Notes under the pieces: generated by a model
The model's input: the letters and a program-made list of their open reading frames with translations, nothing else
What the model was told of the DNA's origin: nothing
Database searches by the model: none
Assembly: GCA_036830905.1 (NCBI GenBank)
Contig: DAISNS010000058.1
Location: 1-12,682 of the forward strand
Origin: Thermocaproicibacter sp002397355
Lineage (GTDB): Bacteria; Bacillota; Clostridia; Oscillospirales; Acutalibacteraceae
Reading direction: 5' to 3'
Length of the DNA stretch: 12,682 nt
Translations under genes and position numbers: made by a program
Shown here: positions 1-6,003 of the stretch, in pieces
How the letters are laid out: every line of letters begins with the position of its first letter
How positions within the stretch are numbered: the stretch's first letter is position 1

Positions 1-29
1 GTATATCACACCGTATACCATAATGTCAA
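1..29 (-). promoter_or_regulatory. Second promoter-like site with inverted repeat at the left edge
   Basis: TTGACA (24-29) is followed 18 bp later by TATAC at the window edge, itself preceded by TGA, which could be an extended -10 cut by the boundary. The inverted repeat GTATA (1-5) and TATAC (14-18) fills the spacer, a placement typical of operators. The last -10 base is not visible. Confidence 0.4.
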
Positions 30-83
30 TACATTTTTCAATTGTTTTCTACTTGCTTCTCTGGTACCCGATGCAACGGTGAA

Positions 84-112
84 ATTATACCATTCCATTT
101 TTTATTTGTCAA
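84..112 (-). promoter_or_regulatory. Consensus promoter firing out of the left edge
   Basis: TTGACA (107-112), 17 bp, TATAAT (84-89) with TGG before the -10: a perfect consensus with an extended -10 on the minus strand. Predicted start is near 77. It lies 49 bp downstream of the uppP stop, so it serves a gene outside the window to the left. Confidence 0.8.
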
Positions 113-160
113 CAAGATTCAACAAATTGTATCGTTTTTACCCGTCACGACGGAAACGCC

Positions 161-979
161 TCAATGCCGCGCCGCCAGAAAATAGGCCAGGACAATCGCG
201 CCGAGCACAATGCGGTAATACCCGAACGGTTTGAAATCGTGCTTCTTGACATATCCCACCAGAAACCGGATGGCAAGAACAGAAACGAAGAAAGCTGCCG
301 CCGCCGCCGTCAGCAGGACGGCCAGTTCCATCGGCGAAAAGGCAAACCCGAATTTTACCATCTTCACAACGCTTGCGCCGAACATGGTGGGAATGGCAAG
401 GAAAAAGGTGAACTCCGCGGCCGTTTCCCTCGAAAGCCCGATGAGGATCGCGCCGAGGATAGTCGCGCCGGACCTGGAAGTACCCGGGATTACCGCAAGC
501 GCTTGAAAAAGGCCGATAATCAGCGCGTCGCGGTAGCTGATGTCCGCGATGCGGTCCACGGATGGCACGCGATGCTTGTTCCTGTTCTCCACGAGAAGGA
601 AGAGCACGCCATAGACGATCAGCATAATGGAAACGGTTTGGTAATTATAGAAGACCTCGTCGATTTTGTCGTTGAACGGCACAAGCGGAATCAGCGGGAG
701 CAGGGAGACGATCACTTTTCCCCACAGCGACAGCGTATCGCGTTTCTGCCCCGGCGACTTTCGCGGAGAAAACGGATTCAGCTTGTGGAAATACAGGACC
801 AGCACAGCAAGAATCGCGCCGAACTGGATGACGACGCGGAACATCTCCGAGAAAGCAGCCGATTCATCCAGATGAACAAATTTCTCTATCAGAATCAGAT
901 GGCCCGTGCTGCTGATCGGCAGCCATTCCGTGACTCCTTCGATGATGCCGAACAAAATGGCCTTCAGGATTTCAAGCAT
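161..979 (-). CDS. uppP: Undecaprenyl-diphosphatase (UppP/BacA family)
   Basis: An integral membrane phosphatase that removes a phosphate from undecaprenyl diphosphate, recycling the lipid carrier for peptidoglycan and other envelope polymers. Extra copies are known to give bacitracin tolerance. The 272 residues match the usual family length. Both hallmark motifs are present: the N-terminal EGVTEWLPISSTGH box (residues 14-27, with E14, E18 and H27) and PGTSRSG (165-171, with R169). Hydrophobic segments run through the chain, including about 50-64, 88-101, 115-130, 190-200 and 215-240. The ATG follows a GGGGGA-type ribosome binding site and a promoter at 1019-1047. It is monocistronic as far as can be seen. 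No convincing terminator lies between its stop and the next promoter at 84-112, so read-through to the left is possible. Family assignment is essentially certain. Confidence 0.96.
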   Translation of the reverse strand: MLEILKAILFGIIEGVTEWLPISSTGHLILIEKFVHLDESAAFSEMFRVVIQFGAILAVLVLYFHKLNPFSPRKSPGQKRDTLSLWGKVIVSLLPLIPLVPFNDKIDEVFYNYQTVSIMLIVYGVLFLLVENRNKHRVPSVDRIADISYRDALIIGLFQALAVIPGTSRSGATILGAILIGLSRETAAEFTFFLAIPTMFGASVVKMVKFGFAFSPMELAVLLTAAAAAFFVSVLAIRFLVGYVKKHDFKPFGYYRIVLGAIVLAYFLAARH

Positions 980-1018
980 ATGATCCCCCGCGATTCAAAT
1001 GAATTACAGAATGTTTTT

Positions 1019-1047
1019 ATTATACTGGGGACCGGCGTGAAATGCAA
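1019..1047 (-). promoter_or_regulatory. Promoter of uppP
   Basis: The minus strand reads TTGCAT (1042-1047), a 17-bp spacer, then TATAAT (1019-1024). The -10 is perfect and the -35 is weak. It sits about 40 bp upstream of the uppP ATG. The inverted repeat GACCGG/CCGGTC (1030-1035 and 1053-1058) flanks the -35 and could be an operator. Confidence 0.75.
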
Positions 1048-1109
1048 GGCAACCGGTCGATTTCATTTTATTCTCCGCATAAAGAGATATGCCTGCTTTC
1101 TGACAAGAC

Positions 1110-1940
1110 TCAGCAATTCCCGGAGTAAACATACTTCAGACGCCCCCGCGCGACGCTGCATAGGCGCTTGATCGTATCGACGGGAGTCGGTTCCAGATCG
1201 CGCGTATGGTAGCGCGGGAAAAAACGGCTGATATGGAGCGGGATCGCGGGATCGAGCGACGCAAGCCACGCGGCCTCCGCGTCCATGTCCTCCTCGGAAT
1301 CGTTTCTGCCGGGCACGATCAGCGTCGTCACCTCGACATGGCAGGCCCGCGCGGAAATTGCAATGGTTTTCTTCACCGTTCCCAGGTCGCCGAGAAGCCA
1401 GTCGTAGTAGTCCTGTCGGAAGCCCTTCAGATCGATATTCATGGCGTCGATCAGGGGCAGGAGCTTCCTGAGCGGCTTTTCGCAGACCGTGCCGTTCGTC
1501 ACAAGGATATTCTTCAGCCCGGCAGCGTGAACAAGGCCGGCGCAGTCCCGGACATATTCAAAGCCCACAAGCGGTTCGTTGTAGGTAAACGCGACGCCGA
1601 GATTTCCGGGTGTGCGCCGGGAAAGCTCCACCGCTTTTGCGGCAAGGCGCTCCGGCGAAACGTAGATCGTCTCCGCATCACCGCCCGCCATGGAAATGCC
1701 GCTGTTCTGGCAAAAGGGACAGCGGAGGTTGCACCCGAAGCTGCCCACGGAAAGGACGGAGCGTCCGGGGTAAAAGCGGCGGAGCGGTTTTTTCTCCACC
1801 GGGTCCAGGGCGACCGCGGTCAGGCGGCCGTAATTTTTACAGACAATGACACCGTTTCGGTTGGCGCGGGCGCGGCAGAAACCGGTCTGGCCAGGCTCAA
1901 GCGCACAGTGCCGCGGGCAGATCCCGCAAATCGTCTTCAT
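1110..1940 (-). CDS. amrS: AmmeMemoRadiSam system radical SAM enzyme
   Basis: A radical S-adenosylmethionine enzyme of the AmmeMemoRadiSam family. The CxxxCxxC iron-sulfur ligands are C70, C74 and C77 (CNLRCPFC), followed by QNSGIS. The N-terminus has the four-cysteine pattern usual in this family (C5, C8, C12, C22). Downstream are the typical AFTYNEPLVGFEY segment (117-129), NILVTNGT (144-151) and MNIDLKGF (167-174). The ATG overlaps the stop of the upstream gene as ATGA (1937-1940), so the two are translationally coupled. An AGGTGG ribosome binding site lies about 10 nt upstream. The substrate is unknown. The protein ends at YVYSGNC (270-276); longer homologues carry a further CPxCG-type tail that is missing here, either a clade trait or a shortened 3' end. 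Family call is firm, biochemical role open. Confidence 0.93.
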   Translation of the reverse strand: MKTICGICPRHCALEPGQTGFCRARANRNGVIVCKNYGRLTAVALDPVEKKPLRRFYPGRSVLSVGSFGCNLRCPFCQNSGISMAGGDAETIYVSPERLAAKAVELSRRTPGNLGVAFTYNEPLVGFEYVRDCAGLVHAAGLKNILVTNGTVCEKPLRKLLPLIDAMNIDLKGFRQDYYDWLLGDLGTVKKTIAISARACHVEVTTLIVPGRNDSEEDMDAEAAWLASLDPAIPLHISRFFPRYHTRDLEPTPVDTIKRLCSVARGRLKYVYSGNC

Positions 1941-3322
1941 TGATGCCGCACCACCTGAAAGCGGAAAAGCTGAACCGGTTCGCGCGGCCCGATGTTCGCC
2001 TTCCTGCGCGCGATGGAGACCTGCTCCTTCGCCGTATCGACGCCGGCGAGATCCGGCAGGAGGAGGCCGCAGCGGCCTCTGTTTTTCACGATCACCCCGT
2101 ACCGCTTCGGGTCAAGCTCCGCTTCCGATTCGATGGATTCCGGCTCGCCGAGCACGTCCACGCTGTAAACAAGCTGCGGCAATTCCTCCGGTTCCACCGC
2201 GGGAAAGCGCGGATCATGGACGGCGGCGGATACGGCGTTGTACAGGATTTCTTCCGCGACGCAGCTCCTCGCCGGTTCGATCGTCCCGATGCAGCCGCGA
2301 AGCTGGCCGTCTTTTTTCAGGGAAACAAACGCGCCCGCGCGCGTGTGCTTCATCCCCAGCGGCACATCGTCCGGCAAAGGCGCGTATCGTCCCGTCCTCA
2401 CATACGTTTCCGCGCTGAGCCGCGCAAGACGGACATAAGGGTCCTCTGCGGCGCGCCGGGCGGAAAGGCGCCTGCGCTCATCGGCTTCCATCCGTTCCCC
2501 GAAATTGCGCGTATCGTCTTTTTCCCCCGTCTGAAATGCGGCTACGCCGTAACCGACGCCAAACGGTCCCTCGTAGGAAAGCAGCTCGCTCCGCACGGCC
2601 TTCCGGTCAAACGCGCCGGACATGATCCAGTACGAGCGCAGTCCGCACTCCGCGGCGGATTCGCAGAATTCAGGGGCAAGCTCCAGCAGCTTCAGGAAAT
2701 CCCCGCCGCCCAGGGCATCCGTCGCGATGCGGTCGAACTCCGGGCCTTCCGCCGCAAAGCCGTAAGGCCCGTCCGTGCGCAGCTTGTGGGAAAGGTCCCC
2801 GCTCGCAATGAATACGACGCGCCGGTCAAGCGCGTCGGCCGTCTCCGCAATGCATTGCCCAAGGCGATAATGCCGTTTCGCCGGAAGGCCGGAAAGGCCG
2901 ATGCGCACAAGGCGAAAATCCGTGTAAAATTCCTGCAGGAAGCGCAGCGGGATCATGGTTGCGTGGTCCAGATTCCGGTCTTGCTCTCCCATCGTGCCGG
3001 CCGGAACGCCGGCCTTGCCGCAGCGTTTCTCCAGCTCGGAAACAAAAACCTCGTCGTAATCCGCCGCGACGCGGACTTGCGGCGCGCCGAACCGCCCGAA
3101 ATCCCCCTGCGCGTGCGGCCCCGGGGAAATGTGGAAATAATCCGCGTACATGGTGGTGTGCGGGCTGGTAAGCACCACGGTGTCCGGCTTGTACTCCGCA
3201 GCGCGCTTCATCGCGGCGCGGTAAGCGTCAATCGTTTTCTGAATTTTTTTCTCCTCGCCGCGGCCGATTTCCGACAGGATGATCGGCGGATGCGGCACGG
3301 CGAACGCAGCAACAACGGACAT
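1937..3322 (-). CDS. AmmeMemoRadiSam system protein: LigB/Memo-like domain fused to AMMECR1 domain
   Basis: A 461-residue two-domain protein. Residues 1 to about 265 resemble the LigB/Memo fold (class III extradiol dioxygenase subunit B superfamily). Candidate metal-site residues are H11 (PHPP), H55 (SPHTT), H120 (NLDHAT) and H179 (SGDLSH). Residues from about 285 to the end are an AMMECR1 domain with its invariant LRGCIG motif (341-346), followed by DPRFPAV (370-376) and a KEQVSIARRKA segment (432-442). A charged linker (266-292) joins them. The ATG has a GGAGG site 8 nt upstream and an extended -10 promoter at 3370-3375. The gene overlaps the radical SAM gene by 4 nt. In many genomes the two domains are separate genes. 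The activity of the system is not established to my knowledge; joint action with the radical SAM enzyme is inferred from fusion and coupling. Confidence 0.92.
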   Translation of the reverse strand: MSVVAAFAVPHPPIILSEIGRGEEKKIQKTIDAYRAAMKRAAEYKPDTVVLTSPHTTMYADYFHISPGPHAQGDFGRFGAPQVRVAADYDEVFVSELEKRCGKAGVPAGTMGEQDRNLDHATMIPLRFLQEFYTDFRLVRIGLSGLPAKRHYRLGQCIAETADALDRRVVFIASGDLSHKLRTDGPYGFAAEGPEFDRIATDALGGGDFLKLLELAPEFCESAAECGLRSYWIMSGAFDRKAVRSELLSYEGPFGVGYGVAAFQTGEKDDTRNFGERMEADERRRLSARRAAEDPYVRLARLSAETYVRTGRYAPLPDDVPLGMKHTRAGAFVSLKKDGQLRGCIGTIEPARSCVAEEILYNAVSAAVHDPRFPAVEPEELPQLVYSVDVLGEPESIESEAELDPKRYGVIVKNRGRCGLLLPDLAGVDTAKEQVSIARRKANIGPREPVQLFRFQVVRHQ

Positions 3323-3369
3323 AACACTCGCCTCCGTTACAGGTTTTCCATTATTTTGCCTGTCATACT

Positions 3370-3375
3370 ATTATA
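3370..3375 (-). promoter_or_regulatory. Extended -10 promoter of the AmmeMemoRadiSam operon
   Basis: The minus strand reads TGCTATAAT, a perfect -10 with the TG extension. No good -35 is seen at 17 bp (CCTGCC). It lies about 47 bp upstream of the fused Memo-AMMECR1 gene and just beyond the terminator of the preceding ABC-F gene, so it fits as the operon's own promoter. Confidence 0.65.
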
Positions 3376-3409
3376 GCACGTCCGGGAAAAAAGGCAGGCA
3401 ACAGGGTGC

Positions 3410-3450
3410 AAAAAAAACCGCATCCGCTCCCCGCTTATCATTCGCGGGGG
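3410..3450 (-). terminator. Intrinsic terminator of the ABC-F gene
   Basis: Two bases after the ABC-F stop codon the minus strand forms CCCCGC (3444-3449) with GCGGGG (3429-3434) around a 9-nt loop. After a short GC-containing stretch comes a run of eight T (3417 down to 3410). The run starts 11 nt past the stem, so a longer alternative stem may be the working form. Confidence 0.65.
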
Positions 3451-3451
3451 A

Positions 3452-4930
3452 TCAGAACGTGATAATCTTCGTCGCGACATCGTCGAGGAACGCGCGGTCG
3501 TGCTCCACGAAAAGGATGGTGGGAGCGTCGCGCAGCAGCAGTTCCTCCAACTGGATGCGGGAAAGCACGTCCACGTAATTGAGCGGTTCATCCCATACGA
3601 GCAGATGGGAGCGCTCGCACAGGCTCCGCGCCAGCGCGACTTTTTTCTTCTGCCCTTCGCTGAAATCCGCCATGTCCTTTTCAAACTGCACGCGTGAAAA
3701 ATCCAGCTTGCGGAGGATCGCCTTGAACAGGCTCTCGTCGATTCCATGCGCAGCGGCGTAATTGGAAAGGTTTCCGCGCAGCGCGGACGTGTCCTGCGGC
3801 ACATAGGAAATGCGCAGGCCGCTCGCCCTCTGAAAATTCCCGGCGTACCGCAGCGGTTCCCCGCACGCCAGCTTCAGGATGCTGGACTTTCCGCAGCCGT
3901 TGGCGCCGGAAAGCGCGACGCGGTCCCCCTGCTCGACCGTAAAGCTGACCGGTTGGCCGGACGCTTTTCCATCGTAGAGAACCGATACGCGCTCCGCCAA
4001 AATCAGGCGGCGGCTATGGTACTTCTCCTGCGCCAGCTTGAGCGGCTCGGCGCTTTCGATCTCTTTCAGCAACCCCCTTTTCGCTTCGACAGCCTCCTTC
4101 TGCCGGGTTTCTATGGCCTTGGCGCGGCGCATCATCTTCGCAGACTTGTGGCCGACGTAGCCTCGGTCTACCTTCAGACCGGAGCCAGGCGCCGCATACT
4201 TGGATTTTTCCACCTTCGCCGACCATCCGGACGTGCGGGCCGCAGCCTGCGACAGGCGGGAAATCTCCCTCTTCAGTTTCGCGTCCTGTTCGGTTTCGTA
4301 CCTGTCCCTGCGCTGCTTGTCGGCAAACCATTCGGAAAAATTTCCCTGCCTGACCTCGACGGACGTCCTGTTGATGGACATCACGTGATCGATGCAGCCG
4401 TCGAGAAACGCGCGGTCGTGGGAAACGAGAATAAATCCCTTTTTGCCGCGCAGATAGCGGCTGACCATCTCGCGCCCGCGCAGGTCAAGGTGGTTTGTCG
4501 GCTCGTCGATAAGAGGGAACCGGTTTTCTCCCAGGAACAGCGCCGCCAGCAGCACCTTGGTACGCTCCCCGCCGGAAAGAGTCCCGAACGGACGCCGCAG
4601 GGCGTCTTCCCCCACCGCGAGGCGGGAAAGCTCGCGCTCCCGTTCCCAATCCGCCGCGGAGGGGCAGAGCCGTTCCATTACGACGCCTGTTTCCAGGCTC
4701 CTGTCCGGCACCTCATACGGGAAATATGCAAAGTCCACCCCGGCGGCGATGCTGCCATGGTACTCGTATTCCCCGCACAGAAGGCGCAGGAACGTCGTTT
4801 TTCCCCGGCCGTTCCGCCCGGTGAGCCCGAGCCGCCAGTCGGTGTCGAGCCGCACGCTGACGTGCTCGAAGATATTGTCGTAACTGCCTTCATAGGCAAA
4901 AGTAAGATCCTGAACCCGGATCAGGGACAT
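3452..4930 (-). CDS. Lsa-like ABC-F ribosomal protection protein
   Basis: A soluble twin-ATPase protein of the ABC-F class, 492 residues, with no membrane segments. Lsa/Vga-type members bind the ribosomal E site and displace lincosamides, streptogramins A and pleuromutilins. Cassette 1 has Walker A GRNGRGKTT (38-46), signature LSGGE (118-122), IDEPTNHLD (141-149) and H171. A charged inter-domain linker runs from about 205 to 300. Cassette 2 has GANGCGKSS (342-350), a degenerate FSEGQ signature (423-427), WDEPLNYVD (446-454) and H477. GRNGRGKTT and WDEPLNYVD are Lsa-like traits. The ATG at 4930 follows AAGGAGG; a TTG 28 codons upstream is in frame but would cross the terminator hairpin and is rejected. 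Regulation by leader attenuation is likely. Resistance spectrum cannot be read from sequence, and a housekeeping role is possible. Confidence 0.9.
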   Translation of the reverse strand: MSLIRVQDLTFAYEGSYDNIFEHVSVRLDTDWRLGLTGRNGRGKTTFLRLLCGEYEYHGSIAAGVDFAYFPYEVPDRSLETGVVMERLCPSAADWERERELSRLAVGEDALRRPFGTLSGGERTKVLLAALFLGENRFPLIDEPTNHLDLRGREMVSRYLRGKKGFILVSHDRAFLDGCIDHVMSINRTSVEVRQGNFSEWFADKQRRDRYETEQDAKLKREISRLSQAAARTSGWSAKVEKSKYAAPGSGLKVDRGYVGHKSAKMMRRAKAIETRQKEAVEAKRGLLKEIESAEPLKLAQEKYHSRRLILAERVSVLYDGKASGQPVSFTVEQGDRVALSGANGCGKSSILKLACGEPLRYAGNFQRASGLRISYVPQDTSALRGNLSNYAAAHGIDESLFKAILRKLDFSRVQFEKDMADFSEGQKKKVALARSLCERSHLLVWDEPLNYVDVLSRIQLEELLLRDAPTILFVEHDRAFLDDVATKIITF

Positions 4931-4950
4931 TGCCTCATCCTCCTTCACAG

Positions 4951-4987
4951 ACAAAAGCGCCGCAGGGAAGCAACTCCCCACGGCGCT
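4951..4987 (-). terminator. Attenuator (intrinsic terminator) in the ABC-F leader
   Basis: The minus strand forms AGCGCCGTGGGGAG (4987-4974), loop TTG, CTTCCCTGCGGCGCT (4970-4956). The outer stem of 7 bp is perfect and the inner stem of 6 pairs includes one G-T. A short T run (4956-4953) follows. It ends about 20 nt before the ABC-F ATG, so termination here would prevent expression. The 3' arm can alternatively pair with 5060-5073, as described in the findings. Confidence 0.75.
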
Positions 4988-5059
4988 CTGAACACGGAAA
5001 GCAAATTCCTCCAAAAGGAGAAAAAGGCGATGCGATCCATTTTGAGCGGAGCGGACACG

Positions 5060-5073
5060 TCACTTTCCTGCAG
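5060..5073 (-). promoter_or_regulatory. Candidate antiterminator segment of the ABC-F leader
   Basis: On the minus strand this segment contains CTGCAGGAAAG. Its GCAGGAAA core (5071-5064) is a perfect complement of TTTCCTGC in the leader ORF (5146-5139). The same segment also pairs with the terminator 3' arm CTTCCCTGCGG (4970-4960) at 10 of 11 positions, with one mismatch and one G-U, and can extend by three further pairs. The two pairings exclude each other. Confidence 0.6.
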
Positions 5074-5135
5074 ACGCACAGCGAAACCAAGCGGCCCGTA
5101 GCCGCCCGATTTTCTTTCGCCATGCTTCCTAATAA

Positions 5136-5156
5136 TCAGCAGGAAATACGACGCAT
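5136..5156 (-). CDS. Six-codon leader peptide MRRISC upstream of the ABC-F gene
   Basis: ATG CGT CGT ATT TCC TGC TGA on the minus strand, starting about 25 nt after the predicted transcription start. It has a strong ribosome binding site, AAGGTGA, placed 4 nt before the ATG. Very short upstream ORFs with good ribosome binding sites are known regulators of ABC-F and erm genes, where drug-induced stalling on them prevents termination. The last three codons overlap the RNA segment that pairs with 5064-5071. Translation is inferred, not shown. Confidence 0.65.
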   Translation of the reverse strand: MRRISC

Positions 5157-5186
5157 CCTCTCACCTTCAATCGTTCATCTTGTTTA

Positions 5187-5215
5187 TTTATACCACAGCC
5201 CGCCCGTTTTGTAAA
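5187..5215 (-). promoter_or_regulatory. Promoter of the ABC-F gene
   Basis: TTTACA (5210-5215), a 17-bp spacer, then TATAAA (5187-5192) preceded by TGG, an extended -10 form. Predicted start is near 5180, giving an untranslated leader of about 250 nt before the ABC-F ATG at 4930. The stretch 4931-5295 holds only this promoter, the leader ORF, the attenuator and the terminator of the liv operon. Confidence 0.8.
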
Positions 5216-5264
5216 GCAAAACAATCTGCCGTCGGCGCAGGCCACGTGGAAAATTATCTTTCGC

Positions 5265-5288
5265 AAAAAACCGGCGGAAAATGCGCGG
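5265..5288 (-). terminator. Probable terminator of the liv operon
   Basis: Seven bases after the livF stop the minus strand reads CCGCG CATTTTC CGCCGG, a short GC stem with one bulged base, followed at once by six T (5270-5265). The stem is only 5 bp, so strength is uncertain. Confidence 0.5.
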
Positions 5289-5295
5289 CTCGAAT

Positions 5296-6003
5296 CTATT
5301 CTCCGAGATACGCCTTCCGGACCGACTCGTCGTTCAGCAGTTCGGAGGCTTTGCCCTCCAGCGTGATGCGGCCCGTCTCGATCACATAAGCCCGGCTGGC
5401 GATGGAGAGCGCCATATTCGCGTTCTGCTCGACCAGCAGGATGGTCGTTCCGGACTTGTTGATGTCCGCGATGATGGAAAAGATCTCCTTCACGATAATC
5501 GGCGCAAGGCCCATGGAGGGTTCGTCCAGCAGAAGGATCCTGGGGCGGGCCATCAGCGCGCGCCCTAAGGCCAGCATCTGCTGCTCCCCGCCGCTCAGCG
5601 TTCCGGCGCGCTGCTTCATGCGCTCGCGCAGGCGCGGAAACTTTTCCAGAACCGTTCCGTAATCCTTTTCCACGGCGGATTTGTCCTTGCGGCAGTACGC
5701 GCCGAGCTGCAGGTTCTCCTGCACGGTCATGCTTGCGAAGATCCGCCTGCCTTCCGGCACATGGGAAATCCCAAGGTAGGGGATCCGGTAGGGCGGAACC
5801 TTCGTGAGCTCTTTTCCCTCGAACTGGATGGAGGAACCGGGAGCCGCGGGCACAAGACCGGAAATCGCGCGAAGCGTGGACGATTTTCCCGCGCCGTTCG
5901 CCCCTACCAGCGTCACGATTTCCCCTTCGGCGACCTCGATATTCACATCGCGCAGCGCGTGGATAGCGCCGTAATACACATTCAGGTTCGCAATCTTAAG
6001 CAT
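5296..6003 (-). CDS. livF: Branched-chain amino acid ABC transporter ATP-binding protein LivF
   Basis: Second ATPase of a hydrophobic amino acid (HAAT-type) importer, 235 residues, the normal LivF length. Walker A GANGAGKSS (34-42), VPEGRRIFASMTVQENL (82-98, a LivF hallmark), signature LSGGEQQ (136-142), Walker B ILLLDEPSMGL (156-166). The switch position carries VEQN rather than VEHD, as is usual in LivF. It pairs with LivG at the cytoplasmic face of LivH/LivM. The chosen ATG at 6003 overlaps the livG stop by 8 nt. A longer in-frame version would add 15 Arg-rich residues encoded inside livG and is unlikely. Last gene of the operon. Confidence 0.95.
   Translation of the reverse strand: MLKIANLNVYYGAIHALRDVNIEVAEGEIVTLVGANGAGKSSTLRAISGLVPAAPGSSIQFEGKELTKVPPYRIPYLGISHVPEGRRIFASMTVQENLQLGAYCRKDKSAVEKDYGTVLEKFPRLRERMKQRAGTLSGGEQQMLALGRALMARPRILLLDEPSMGLAPIIVKEIFSIIADINKSGTTILLVEQNANMALSIASRAYVIETGRITLEGKASELLNDESVRKAYLGE

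Noticed and set aside
3337..3366. Nine-codon ORF (MTGKIMENL) ahead of the AmmeMemoRadiSam operon as a possible radical SAM substrate peptide
   Set aside because: It begins at about the predicted transcription start with no ribosome binding site and has none of the Cys, Ser or Asn pattern expected of a modified peptide.
1940..3376. 478-codon plus-strand frame opposite the Memo-AMMECR1 gene, and similar antisense frames at 164-1171 and 3746-5101
   Set aside because: Arg/Ala/Pro-rich shadow translations of well-supported minus-strand genes, without ribosome binding sites or known motifs.
3452..4930. ABC-F gene as the ATPase of a drug exporter
   Set aside because: It has two fused cassettes with an ABC-F linker, no membrane segments, and no adjacent permease assigned to it. 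The liv permeases already have LivG and LivF.
4931..5014. In-frame N-terminal extension of the ABC-F protein from a TTG at 5014
   Set aside because: It would translate through the attenuator hairpin. The ATG at 4930 has a strong AAGGAGG and gives the normal Lsa-type N-terminus. The GGAGG near 5012 overlaps the TTG itself.
4935..5123. 62-codon minus-strand ORF in the ABC-F leader (MAKENRAATG...)
   Set aside because: Weak ribosome binding site and Cys-rich composition unlike a known peptide, and it covers the regulatory stems. The short MRRISC ORF has a much better site. It cannot be fully excluded as a second leader ORF.
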